Source of the DNA: Spirometra erinaceieuropaei
Taxonomy: Eukaryota; Platyhelminthes; Cestoda; Diphyllobothriidea; Diphyllobothriidae
DNA: 64,000 nt
Direction: 5' to 3'
Assembly: GCA_902702965.1 (NCBI GenBank)
Contig: CACRXP010000001.1
Span: 3,699,325-3,763,324 of the forward strand
Below the pieces are notes generated by a model. The model was not told the origin of the DNA. It worked only from the letters and a program-made list of their open reading frames with translations, and searched no databases. Below, piece by piece: positions 34,390-64,000 of this stretch (the first letter of the stretch is position 1; every line of letters begins with the position of its first letter). Made by a program: the position numbers and the translations under genes.

Positions 34390-35285
34390 TAGTGTATATC
34401 GGGATACACTAGGAAAAGGGCTTTACAGTGTATGAAGTCCGTGTTGCGATAAACAAATGGGTGGAGTAGTAAAGGTAGAAAATAGCGAATACAGAAAAAT
34501 AGCCATGCAATGTGCAAATGGTACATTTCGGGGTCTGGATTGAAAGATATCGGAGTCTGGGTTGTAGACAGCCTAAAGCCTTCTACACGATCTTGTAAGG
34601 CGGCTAAGTTCGCAACTTCAGTGCTATACGCCATCAAGCGGTCATTCAGAGTTTGCGATGAAGAATGCTTCTCCAAAGTCTTCGGCACGTTTGTAAGGCC
34701 TCATCTCGAATATGCAATTCAGGCCTGAAGACGGTTGAGGTATCTGGAGTACAATCTACTCGAAACGGTGCAGTGGCGAACAAAAAAAGTTGATAAATTT
34801 TCATTTGGGGTCTTTTTTCACACCTCGCTTATCATTTTTCTGAACGGACTTCTAATTCAAAAACTATGTATTTCACTTTGTACAGATTTTGCCTACCTCG
34901 TCTAAAATTCGCATGTAAATTCATTTTTACTTGCTTTGATGGGATCCCGACGGGTCTTTAATAATAATAATAGTAATAATTATAATTATAATAATAATAA
35001 TTATTATTATAAGAGGTCAAGGTGCACTTCCATACGAGATTAACCTAAATAACCTTAATCTCTATCCTCTGAGTTATAGGCAGTTGTGCGGAGACTTGAT
35101 ACCAACTTTCTGTATCGTGCGTGGCTTGGACTGCGCCCTCCGGTGCGACGTCTTTTTCCAACTCGCCACTACAACCAACCTCCGGGCACATAACTTAAGA
35201 CGTCGCGTACCCCAAGGCAGATTGAATGTGAGAAAGAATTTTTCCCCAATCGTGTTGGACGACTACCGACTGTAACTGTTGGAGG
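34390..35285 (+). mobile_element. LINE copy D, plus strand, RT tail, interrupted
   Basis: 34510-34728 reads LKDIGVWVVDSLKPS, CKAAKFATSVLYAIKRSF and FGTFVRPHLEYAIQA, the end of a LINE RT domain. The next conserved block resumes only at about 35010 (LNLYPLSYRQLCGDLI, DVFFQLATTTNLRAHNLRRR, GRLNVRKNF). Between them lies an unrelated LINE 3' tail (34790-35009). The end is cut at about 35285 by a truncated Penelope element. Confidence 0.75.
34790..35009 (+). mobile_element. LINE 3' tail insertion with TAA repeats
   Basis: Ends GATGGGATCCCGACGGGTC then TTTAATAATAATAATAG and more TAA/TTA units. The same G-GA-CCCCGA-GGGT box precedes the TTA tail of LINE copy C, so both are probably the same LINE 3' end type. 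Only the extreme 3' end was inserted here. Confidence 0.65.
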
Positions 35286-35289
35286 TCCG

Positions 35290-36620
35290 CCTCAACGATG
35301 AATCCCGAAATCGCTGGTCTTCTAACACAACAGACCGAAGTTCTAGCCCCGGTATATGGAGTATACCTTCGTCGTTATCGACCGGGATCAACTGCTGACA
35401 TTCAAGGAACATCTGAATGCGCTCTTTCCGGACATCCAATTTACGATGGAGGAGGAAGACAACAACCAGCCGGCCTTCCTGGATGTCCTCGTATGTCGGA
35501 ATGATTGTGGTGGACTAAAGACCAAAGTATTCAGGAGGGCGAAAAATACGATGCAATTACTGCACTTCAACATCAACCACTCAATCAGCCACAAACGCAG
35601 TTGTGTAAGGACGCTCTATCGGCGTGTCGAAACGCAATGCAGTGAACCGGAAGACAAGATTATCGAACTACAATACCTTCGACGGGCCATCAAAGCCAAT
35701 GGCTATCCGCGCAACTTCTTCAACCGGTTCATACACAAAATGGGACGGAAGGCCTAACCGCACAGACACCAAATTTTAACGAGCGCTTTCGTATGTCAAG
35801 AACGCTTCGGAAACTATCGGCCGCCTTCTGGAACCACTTGGGGTTGGAGTTGCACACGGACCGGAGGCAACCATCAAACGTCGGGCAAGGAAGCCGAAAG
35901 ATCCGCTGCCACGGCAAGAAACGTCTAGAGTCGTTTATTGGATCTGGTGCAGTTTCGGACAAAGCAACAACGTCAGAGAAACCGAAAGACAGCTCCGAAC
36001 GCAAATGGCCAAACACGCAGCAGCAGTACGGAGAAATGACGCCAGCTCTCAAGTTGCGGCTCATTCGACGAGATCCGGCCACACATTCCTCGCAAGGGGT
36101 GAAAACCGCGTGGACCGGGAGCACCTTCAGTCATGGTTTGCTGGCGTTCAGTCCATTAACAAGTTCAATGACCTTCCCCTTCCATACTCAGTGCTGAGAC
36201 TTCGCCTAGACGGAGTAATTAGCCACGCGGGGGGCGCACAGGTGAACATTTTTCCCAACAACAGGGTCGATGCGTCAGATGGTCGAGCAATCATTATACC
36301 AATATCCAACGCACGTGATGAAATTGCGGCAATGAACGACGCGAATGTCGGCCATCAAGCAATTAGCACACCAAGTGCAACGATCACTGATGAAGGGGGG
36401 GGGAGAGTTGTGAAAAATCACAGGTATGTGGTAGCATGTCGACTGCATCCCTTGAATACTGCAGCCCCTTGTGCATAAACGACCAGTATTCGTTTTTGTC
36501 GCTGATGATGGGTTCGAGCAGAAATCCGAAACGTCAGGCTAATAAAGCTCTTGTCCCAGCGATCGTGTCTTTTTCTTCAAGACTGCTTTCTGGGACTCGT
36601 CTCTTTGCTTCTATTGACAG
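35290..36620 (+). mobile_element. Penelope-like element, truncated second copy
   Basis: Starts within the RT at a position equivalent to about 28810. 35356-35757 reads FVVIDRDQLLTFKEHLNALF, DNNQPAFLDVLVCRNDCGG and AKNTMQLLHFNINHSISHKR, in register with the first copy. The endonuclease part follows near 35930-36060 with frame changes (IWCSFGQSN-like). 36120-36480 carries the post-nuclease tail. The 3' end contains a hammerhead core at 36502. The catalytic RT box is lost. Confidence 0.82.
36502..36535 (+). ncRNA. hammerhead ribozyme core, copy 3
   Basis: CTGATGA, stem II GGGTT/AATCC, then GAAACGTC. Compared with copy 2 (GGATT/AGTCC) the stem changed on both strands while pairing was kept, through G-U or A-U pairs. 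This supports a functional origin of the fold. Confidence 0.75.
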
Positions 36621-37650
36621 ACATATGCTGCAGCAATAAGCGGATTATGTGACCTTGTAACCGTACAAGCAGTGACCTACGTCAATCGATGTCTGTATCC
36701 ACTTAATGTTACGGACGAACTGACGGCGAGAGAGAGAGAGGGGGGAGCGATGGCAGCGATAGGGTAACAAGGAACACCGGTCAACTCTACTGGCAGACCC
36801 ATCCAGTATCGGCGCTAATAGTGACCTCAGCTCTTTCAAGCAACCCTATTGGATCGGTGGTGCATTACAGTGTGAGTAACGTAATCGGGGGTACGTGATC
36901 ATCCTGAAACATGAAGAGTTTTCGCTGGCTCCATCAATAATTTATTAAAACTAATATTTCTTGTTAGTCAGTTTCAAGCCCCGTTCTGATGTCCACCGGC
37001 GATATCGATAAGCATTTGCAGGCACTGCTCCCAAGTGTATGAAGACTCAAATTTCACGACGTCAACATCTGCGCTTTTGCTAACAGCTGCAATCTTTCGG
37101 ATAAGTTTCAACAGTCTAGGTTCCCAGAACAACCCACCGAGAAGTATTAATTTATTTCTGCTGACGTTTTAACGGTCATTTCCACGGGGATATCGGCAAT
37201 CTCCGAATGTTTGGGACTTTTATCGCTGGTTGATTTTATGTAAGCATCGCATCATTTTAGATAAACTTGCGCGTGCGATAGTTACGTTGGCTACTTCGTT
37301 CCTCATGTAGATTCTATGCCGACCAATTTTTTTTCCTGCATTGCAAACGCTCAGCTCTGAAGGACTCTCTGGGTCTCTAGGTGAAAATGTCTTGGTCTAG
37401 CATATCATTTTCCTACCTCTCTTGCCCGTGTATCCGGTTATCGTTTCTATTCGCTGACCGACCATACTCTATTGCTTCAACTCCCTATGAGCCTATTCAA
37501 ATGCTTGTAGAAAGGTCTCTTAAATATTCAGGCAACGGAATAATAACAACTTTTCATCAGTTTGAACAACTTCAGTGACGGATATCCGGTAATGCTGGTT
37601 GGACGGGGTGTTCAACGTAGCCGAAATACTTCAGCTGCTCTGGCATCACG
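36621..37650. other. upstream region of PRPF8
   Basis: Expected to hold the promoter, the 5' UTR and perhaps an extra coding exon of PRPF8. I see no convincing TATA box or further exon. A pyrimidine-AG at about 37634 (ACTTCAG) could be an acceptor just upstream of the ATG used here. Confidence 0.35.
36728..36746 (+). repeat. (AG)n/G-rich simple repeat
   Basis: About seven GA units running into GGGGGG. Confidence 0.9.
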
Positions 37651-56896
<19,246 letters not shown>

Positions 56897-58141
56897 CCTT
56901 TCATACTTTGGGCCTCGGCCTTGTTCATACAAGTTTCCCCTCCCCCAAACCATTGTAAGTTTTCACAAAAACTGTATTTTCCACATCCTTATTTTAAGCT
57001 ATCCGTCCTTGTTCTTAAATTGAGTCCTCACTGAATGATGCCGTCCCATGTTCTGAGGAAAAGTAAGCCATATACGAAGGCAAGGCGGACGGTGGCTCAA
57101 TCGGCGGCCGCATAAAACCCACCCGTATGTCCACCATGGGTTGCTGTGATCGTTTCTGCCAGTCGGCTTCATTTTACAGGGTAGCCGTGTCTCACCGAAT
57201 CGTACTCTATCTCACAGGGCCGGTGAAAAACCCCCACGCGAAGTTTGACAAATTACTACTGGAAAACAACTAATAACGTTAATTATAGGCTGTCGGCTCG
57301 GAAAGACGCTCAAGACCCACATTCGCCGCGTCCATCCGTCTTTTCTTTAGTTGGTTACCTAGCCTGTTGAGATTGGGCAAAATAAATTCTAGGAAACTAG
57401 CTGTGAAGTCAGCGAAGAAGGGGTGCGCATCAAACCTAGTATACGGCCACTTTTTGTGGACGCGGCCGAAGGAACAAGTTCGGAGGAGGATGCAAAGGCG
57501 GTTAGGTGCCTAAAGATGGCATGTATACCATGATCGCCAGTTACAGAAAGATCGCACTGAAACTGATGATTTGTTTCCACTAACCACAACGAGACCCGAG
57601 CGTCTTCATAATTGGAAATTAACGTCCCTAGGGTTAGCTTGTGTGCCCGATTCCGGACCCTGGCGGGTTATGGAACTAACCTTTCATCATCCCTCATAGT
57701 AAAAAGTCTTCTGAGTTCGCGTAAGCGAACTAGCGGCAGCTTTAAATGATTAGTGGTGTGGACGAGTGTTTTTCTAGGTCATTAGCCAAGGTGCTGTGAA
57801 ATTCCCACCGAGAAGCCGTGAGCGCCCTCTCCGACTGAAGTAACTATCGATACTTGGCGGTCGGTTTTCAAATGTGCATAGGCAGTGATTAGATAAGTAA
57901 TACGAAGTTTGTGCCGGAAAGTCTAACGGTCACATTTGAGCTAGAAGGGGGACTTGCCACAGTGTGGGAGATAGTGGGAAGATACGCTGATTAAGCATTT
58001 TTATTGGAAGATTCGATGACTCAAATTCAGGACTCGATATTCGAGACGGCAAGCCCATACGAAATAGGCGCTGAACAGACTGAAAAGTAAATTAAATGGC
58101 CGGGAAGGTGAAGTAGGAACTCAGGTTGCATCGGCTGGCTA
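56897..58141. other. convergent intergenic region PRPF8/FAM177
   Basis: Holds the 3' UTRs of both genes. The first AATAAA on the plus strand after PRPF8 is at 57381-57386, about 485 nt beyond the stop. Confidence 0.5.
57381..57386 (+). terminator. candidate polyadenylation signal of PRPF8
   Basis: AATAAA, the nearest canonical signal downstream of the PRPF8 stop that I noticed. Confidence 0.4.
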
Positions 58142-58405
58142 TCATCTATCAATGTGGTCGGGAAGGACGGAGCTCAGTGGGATACTTTCTTCGGGTGCGA
58201 TAATGTAGGTATTCGCCAGGTCCTCTTCTTCCTGTTTCTTCAAGAACTCGTGCTCGCGAATGTAAAGGTCAAACTTTGGTTCAGTCACACCCATCAGGGA
58301 AGCGCACTTTTCGCCCATCCAGTCAGACACGGTAGTCACCATTTTCGAGGCCTTGCTTGCTTGTTTCCACAGCCAGGAGGGCCACGTGAGAGCTTCAGAG
58401 TCTTG
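58142..58405 (-). CDS. FAM177 exon 2
   Basis: 88 codons including a TGA stop. Acceptor AAAAGTAG. The real exon begins 21 codons before the first internal Met, because LTWPSWLWKQ belongs to the conserved core. Confidence 0.85.
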   Translation of the reverse strand, partial: QDSEALTWPSWLWKQASKASKMVTTVSDWMGEKCASLMGVTEPKFDLYIREHEFLKKQEEEDLANTYIIAPEESIPLSSVLPDHIDR

Positions 58406-58612
58406 CTACTTTTCAAATGAGAAAGTAGGTTTCGATTTAAAGGAATTTATGTTGGATAAAGGTATGAGGTTTCTAAATACCAACAAACTCACTTGTTGGA
58501 TCTCAACAGTTGGACTGACGGCATCATCGTCCTCTGAGTACTCGGTGATAGTACCATCACTACAATGAATGACGCGCTTCGGTTGTTTCTCCGATATGCT
58601 GGATTCGCTCAT
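58142..58612 (-). CDS. FAM177 family protein (2 exons)
   Basis: Exon 1 is 58612-58493 (40 codons from ATG) and exon 2 is 58405-58142, joined across an 87-nt GT-AG intron in phase 0, giving 127 residues. Exon 1 reads RVIHCSDGTITEYSEDDD, the family's opening (RVIHF.sGEtmeEYStDEDE). Exon 2 reads ALTWPSWLWKQASKASK, then VSDWMGEKCASLMGVTEPKF and EHEFLKKQEEED, the FAM177 core of a Trp-containing helix, GEK.A...GI..PK.. and a Glu-rich coiled end. It is shorter than human FAM177A1 and lacks its long tail. The human protein is a small Golgi-associated factor; no enzymatic activity is known to me. The gene converges on PRPF8 with 1.25 kb between stops. Confidence 0.88.
58493..58612 (-). CDS. FAM177 exon 1
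   Basis: 40 codons from ATG, MSESSISEKQPKRVIHC to EIQQ; donor CAA|GTGAGT. Confidence 0.85.
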
Positions 58613-61474
58613 GCTTAAAAATAGGCCACAAACTAAGAAAATACACAGATAGACAAGAAGTAGAAAGTAAATAGTGCTGGGTCACGCTTTCATCTTCTCT
58701 ACTGTTGGGTCCAGTCCAAGTTTACTTTGTGACTAATAATGAGTCTTAATGCCCGCTAGGTGTACAGGGTTGAATGGGTTCAACTAGTTGGGGCATCACT
58801 GAATGGTGACAGAGATGGATTATGATACAACTGGGCATGAAAGCAAATTTTAAGGTCACAGCAGAGGGCTAACAATGCGGATAAACGCAAGAGGCGATTC
58901 TCCTTTTTTCTGCACTCAAAATAAGTTTTCTGGGGTGGTAGGCTGTCTAATAACTTCAATCCAGGATGAGGGGTGGTAAAATAGCAGAAAAAGGAAGAAA
59001 GATATCGATAGACAAGTGTTGTCGGTCGATATTGGGTCGCAGAATGATGGACAATCCTTGCCTAACGTTGTGGAGAATGGACTCTTAGAAACCAGCTCCA
59101 GCATATAGTATGTCCCCTCTGTTCAGTTGGGGGTTAGGTAACGTAATGTCACTACTTAGAAGGACGTAAGCTATTTCCAGGAACTAGGTTCACGAAATAC
59201 TCAACTAAGACTCTTAGCTGACAACGCAAACGGGTGTAGGGTGTGGTGCGAGTAGATGGCCCTTCGACTCAGGTTGTAATCGGAGCAGTCTTATTCAAGT
59301 GCGAAACTCTACCTGCATGCTCGGTTATCAAAAATTATATCGTCGCAAGGTCTTGTGGAGGAGACTGGGAACTTCCACAGTCAAATAGCTGAGTTGCAAC
59401 ACAATGTAGGCCATTTTTGTAAAATTGAACGAGACATTACGCAAAACCGATGGAGTTTTATACGGTAACTATTGTTCCGAGAACAAAAGTGCATCGAAAA
59501 ATCGAAAAACCTTGAAACCGGAGTCAACAGCTGTTGATGCACTCGCTCATATCTGACAATTAGTTTAAAGTTCCAGTTAAGGGAGAATCTAACATTCAAA
59601 ATTCGAGGACTGAAGGATAATGTAACGTCTTTGTAATTACAGGTACTTAAATAGCTATACGGAACGGGAGTCCTTAGTGGGAGCCTAGGAGGAGGAAAAA
59701 GGGCGAGGCAGAAGGTATAATCGTGGATGCCAAGGTTGGGAGAGCCTGGATCTATAAGTTTAAGCAGGACCGATAACAGAAGAATAATGTGCATGATAAC
59801 CAAAATCACTTAAAGGCCAAATACGAAGATAAACGAATAAAAGGGATGAACGGGGAGCAGTATTCGGCGGAAGGCGGGACAGGTATAATAAAGCTGAAAC
59901 AGAATATAAGCAGCGCTTAGTCAGAGGCGAGTGTGTAGGACTCATCTAGAAATCTAGAGGATCTCGGGTACCTTATGGCCTTTCTGCTAGAATCTGCACA
60001 ATCATTAACTCCACGCAATGTAATGCCCAACAGAAACCTAAAAAAGACAATGTGGGACGAGGAAATTGGTAGGTAGCACCAGCCAAAATGTGCGACAAAA
60101 GCACTGATACTTCCAGCACGGGACGCTACGGACCGGAAATAAAGGTGTGGATAACGAAATGACGACGGAAGGTGGAGAAGACGGCTTAAAACGGAGCGGG
60201 AGAGTGGTAAGACTAGTAAACAGTGGAAAAATAGCGTAACGCACGGATAATGTGAAAATTAGCAAACAGCTTTGCCCATTTCAGTGATATCGGTGTCAGC
60301 ATCACATGAAGGGGAATTAGAATGTAAAACTGTCGTGAGGACGTTTAACCTATTCTGCAGACCCATAGGTTTGCTATTTTTGCGCGCTACGCTATACCAC
60401 TGTTGGTCGGTCTAACTTCCATAAGAAATCAAGGTTTCTTAAATAATTTGCATATGGAAGCTTCGACATTTTCTAAATAGCGCGCTTTAAGGTGTGATAG
60501 CACGATGCGAACTCTGGGAAAGTCATTCCACGCCGACTATCCCATTAAATTATATCTACACGTTGCCACCTCTGCTGAAGCGTGGCGGCTGGAACCCATT
60601 TAGTCTGTTGAATTTAAGTTACAAACTGCGCGAGCAAGCTTAGTTTCCGGGTTCTGAAACCTTTATAGAAATCCCATGTAACGCATGAAGTACAGAGACC
60701 ACATCTGTGTGGCCGAAAGAGCGTAGTGCATATCAGTGTCTCAATGAGGTGGTAAACTAGCCTATGAGCGAACAAAAACAGTATCAGAGGTTTGGCGGAA
60801 TCTACTAAACAGTGTGCTGATGGGGCTATAGTGACAGCAGCAATAACTCATATATCGATGCCTGATCACCTTTGTGGAATTTCTTCATCACCTGATGCTG
60901 TGCGTAAGTCTAGGGCGGACTCTGACTTACATATGAGGAACTGCAAGTTATGCGCATCCACGGCGACATCCTATCCTTCTAGAAAATGCCGGCATATTCT
61001 CGACACTCATACCAGGAAAGTGTCCACACGATGGTTCGTTGGGATACTCAGGTGGAGTGATTCCGGGAACTGTCAGTCAGTGTCATGATTACGAACGGTC
61101 TACGAATGTCAAGTGTTAAGTGACAGAACTAGCACGTTGTCAGTGCGGGCGTACATGAAAGCGGTATAGATGTGGCGGGGACAACGGGTGTGGGCGCAAA
61201 AGCAACATAACAAGTTTTATCGAGTCTTCCAATCACCACCACAGCTTTGGGAACAGATAGGCTGGAGATCAATGGGCACAGCCTCATACAGTACGGTTTT
61301 GAACGAACTGTTAGTTTCAGTCGTTTCAGAGTCTGACGTGCTTTGCCTTGGCCTTTGCTATCTATCTACCAATCTACTCCTTGTATTTTTTGCATTTAAC
61401 TATTTTCATGTTCCTAAGATAGTCTACGAGATCAATTAGAGGGCGCATTGTGCAACAAGTTAAGGAAAGACATC

Positions 61475-61811
61475 TGAAAGTGATGGAGAATGGAGGGTAA
61501 AGGTCACCTTAATGCCGTCGTTAAATTCGTTATTTTTAACGCCAGAGTCAGAATCCGAGTGCCCCGTGGTCAACGACGAGCGGGAATACCACATACCTAC
61601 GGATAATCTTAACGACGCAAGTGTGCGAGGCTTACGTATGTTCAGCGTGACTACAGAAAATACAGAATTTGAGGATGAAATGCTGACCGTGAGGGAGAAG
61701 GTGGGGGTGAGGGCTGTCAACCCACGCACACCGCACTGTTACCTGCAGGCCCCGCTTCACATACTTAGAATCTTCGTAAAAGACATGCCTTTAGATCCGA
61801 GAACGCCGTAA
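61475..61811 (+). CDS. unassigned acidic ORF
   Basis: About 110 open codons from just after a TAA. The composition looks coding (LTPESESECPVVNDEREYHI, ENTEFEDEMLTVREKVGV) but I recognise no family. It may be an exon or part of a mobile element, and there is no clear acceptor or donor. Confidence 0.25.
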
Positions 61812-62343
61812 GGGACAACGACAATCTGAAGTGCAGCCCTAATATCATGGGGGCAGTAAGTCCACCTTGGCATTGGACGTCCATTGATAAATATACTCTC
61901 ACTTTATGTAGGTATTTTAAATAATGCATCGGAGTTCGTGGTGAGCATTTATATAGTCGTGAGTTAAAAGGGGAATTTTGGCCAATCTAAGGCGAAATTA
62001 TAAAACCTGTTAGATGCGGCGCATTTGGTGTGGGGAGCTAGTGTGGTCTGCCAAAGCAAGACGACAGTACTAGCCTCGAACTGGAGGGCGCATGCATAAT
62101 CGATCTCGAATAGGGACACGACACCTCCTAACGTGAGTGCCTTAATATGGCATTCGACTTCACCCACGCATAGCGTACTCGATGCGTGCCTGCGAACGAA
62201 AACTCCATGGGGCGAGATGTGGGACGAAACTGGCGGACATGTGAAGGGGACTAACCGTCGATCCGGCGCTACGCGCGCAATCGATGCTTGTGTGCGTGCG
62301 TGTGTGAAATGCCCTCGAGGCTAGGGCGCTGGTTGAGCGCTAT

Positions 62344-62787
62344 ATGAACTTATCAGCCTCCCCAAATCGCGAAAGAATTTCTGCGAAGACTGCTGAAATG
62401 ATTCAGCTGATCGTAAGACTAGCCCATGACCGGGCGATCGGGCTAGCCCTGGTCGGTTGCGATGCTATCAGGGGATCCCCCGATATGATGTTGATTTTAG
62501 CCAAACTGTATAGTGCTAGGTATTTTTCACTGAAACTTTATTTATTTCTTAGCCATTTGTGCTTTGATGTGGGTTGTTTTTTTCTGATTAGGATCGTAAA
62601 CCGGTGCTTAATGTACCTGCACTTGGAGCAAGCTTCTGCAGATATTTGTCTTTACCGGGCCGATTCCAGTCTAGTTAAACCTCAAATAGTTTTCTGTATT
62701 TCTTTTGTTTCTCTGAATTCGGTCACATACTTTTGTTTTGATTTCTTTCCGTGTTCAGTAATTACTGCGAGAATGTGTAGTGACTAA
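62344..62787 (+). CDS. unassigned 147-codon ORF
   Basis: Hydrophobic, Phe/Leu/Cys-rich C-terminal half (from about residue 60), suggesting two or three membrane-like stretches or simply AT-rich chance coding. No family recognised. Confidence 0.15.
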   Translation: MNLSASPNRERISAKTAEMIQLIVRLAHDRAIGLALVGCDAIRGSPDMMLILAKLYSARYFSLKLYLFLSHLCFDVGCFFLIRIVNRCLMYLHLEQASADICLYRADSSLVKPQIVFCISFVSLNSVTYFCFDFFPCSVITARMCSD

Positions 62788-63798
62788 CTTGAGATTGTGT
62801 ACTCCGAACTCCACGATCGTCAGGCCCAATCCCAATTTGGAGGAAATGACAGAACACACCGGAATGAAATTTTTTTTGTAGACAGAACCCTACGTTGTCC
62901 TCTCAGGTAGCACTGGCCGCTGGCGAAGCCAGAGTTGATGTTGACTGCATCCAGTCATGTCTGAGAGTCCCCGAATGGGTAGTGGCAGCTTCTGTTGTAG
63001 GTTTGTGGGGCAGTCCAGATGGGTGTCCAGTTGGTATGTTGCATTCGCCGAGGGGTGGTGTTTAAGTGACTTATGTTGTGGTTGCAGGGCAGGAGCGTTC
63101 AAATGGCTGCCTGAGAAGCTGAGACTGTGCAGACGCAGCTTTGTCCGATCTGGAGTCGGTCGAGTGGCTTCAGGTCAGGGCGTCTGGAAAGGTTCGCCGC
63201 AAGGGTTGAATGACCTGAAGAAGCGAGTCCTTGAGCAATGACTTCAGGCTGGTTGTTATAGTTGCCCGCAACAAATAATTATGATTAGCCCTTCCATAAG
63301 TGGCTTATCTAGATCTCCTCCGTGAAATTGCATTCCTACAGCATACTTTGAATTTCTTCAAAAGTGTTTCTCACTCAGGTGTTGGTATATTCACGCACAC
63401 GTAGAGTTTTTGATAAATGTGATTTTTCTGTCCTAAGTTATTTTCAAAGTGCTTCTTAACTCTGAATTCCTGTGTCGTCTTTGATTAGGGCAACTAACGT
63501 CAGAGTCTTGAGCTTTATTGGCCGCTGAAAATACAATTACCGCCAGTGTGCGGCGCGCATTTAACGATTCCAACCAAATTTTGCGGGTCGGATGGGTCAA
63601 ACCGAGATAGATTGGGAGAGCTGGCACCGACAAAGTAGACTAGCATTGGAAGAAAGCAGTAATTTTATTAGCTGGGACAAAGTTAGTATGTAATTACAGA
63701 GATCAATGGAGAAAGGTGTTACAAATGCGGAAATAGGACAATTGGTATTGCGGCCGCAGGAAGTGCAGTAACTGTCTCGGTTTTTCGGTTGGTTTTTA

Positions 63799-64000
63799 TG
63801 GAGAAGTCCTTCGAAGACCAGCTGGAGTTTGAAATGTGTCAAGACAACCGGGAGTTTCAAACGGGTCGAGAAACCGCCGTAATTGAAACCGTTGCATTTT
63901 CCGTCAAGGATGTAAGACGTGTCTCTAGTCAAATAAAACTAGATAAGTCTCCTGAACCCGATGGGAGTCCTGAGCTGATACTTAAGGAGCTCTCAACGGA
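63799..64000 (+). mobile_element. LINE reverse transcriptase, N-terminal part, runs off the window
   Basis: The plus frame is open to the window end: SFEDQLEFEMCQDN, then FSVKDVRRVSSQIKLDKSPE, PDGSPELILKELST. The K-SP-PDG-P--lLKEL pattern opens the RT domain of LINEs (usually KSpGPDgi.p.iLk.l). It is in good frame so far; the Gly of SPGPDG is Glu here. Confidence 0.7.

Larger units (their letters stand above)
58613..63798. other. about 5.2 kb without a recognised gene
   Basis: The FAM177 promoter should lie at the left edge. Two plus-strand ORFs are described below; the others show no motif. No RNA gene was seen. Confidence 0.35.

Overview
The window is eukaryotic DNA, most probably from a flatworm and perhaps a tapeworm. 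The signs are minute 31-38-nt GT-AG introns next to kilobase introns, very dense CsRn1-like Ty3/gypsy, BEL/Pao, Penelope-like and LINE retroelements, and a LINE tail with C2H2 fingers. Placement as a cestode, possibly diphyllobothriidean, is inference from repeat types and needs a genome match.

Three host genes can be supported. (1) On the minus strand, four exons between 7451 and 1089 join in phase into a TSEN34-like tRNA-splicing endonuclease subunit; the first exon(s) and the terminal exon were not found. (2) On the plus strand, 37651-56896, a 24-exon PRPF8 (Prp8) gene encodes about 2308 residues. Every splice phase closes, so the gene looks complete except for doubt about its first exon. 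Introns are tiny at the 5' end and grow to 2.4 kb at the 3' end. (3) On the minus strand, 58612-58142, a two-exon FAM177-family gene converges on PRPF8. Two of the three genes act in RNA splicing (pre-mRNA and tRNA), but there is no evidence that they are co-regulated.

The 11.5-37 kb block is a retroelement graveyard with clear nesting. A decayed BEL/Pao element (11.46-23.04 kb) has its right LTR split by a LINE 3' end (target duplication ATTTG). That LINE is itself split by a 5056-bp Ty3/gypsy element (17833-22888) whose two 464-bp LTRs differ at one position by eye. From 25 to 31.3 kb lie minus-strand LINE copies, one of them split by a Penelope-like element (26894-30089, target duplication TATGTAGTG). 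That element has a reverse transcriptase, a GIY-YIG endonuclease and hammerhead-ribozyme cores in inverted terminal arms. From 31.4 to 36.6 kb come a third LINE (minus), a fourth LINE (plus) interrupted by a tail-only insertion, and a second truncated Penelope element with another hammerhead core.

The first 11 kb outside the TSEN34 exons, most PRPF8 introns and 58.6-63.8 kb hold little I can name beyond dispersed repeats. A LINE reverse transcriptase ORF runs off the right edge. The most unusual signals are the three hammerhead cores with a self-complementary ACGU helix III, the three-level retroelement nest, the young-LTR/old-ORF conflict in the gypsy element, and the 33-nt intron in PRPF8 that can be spliced or read through.
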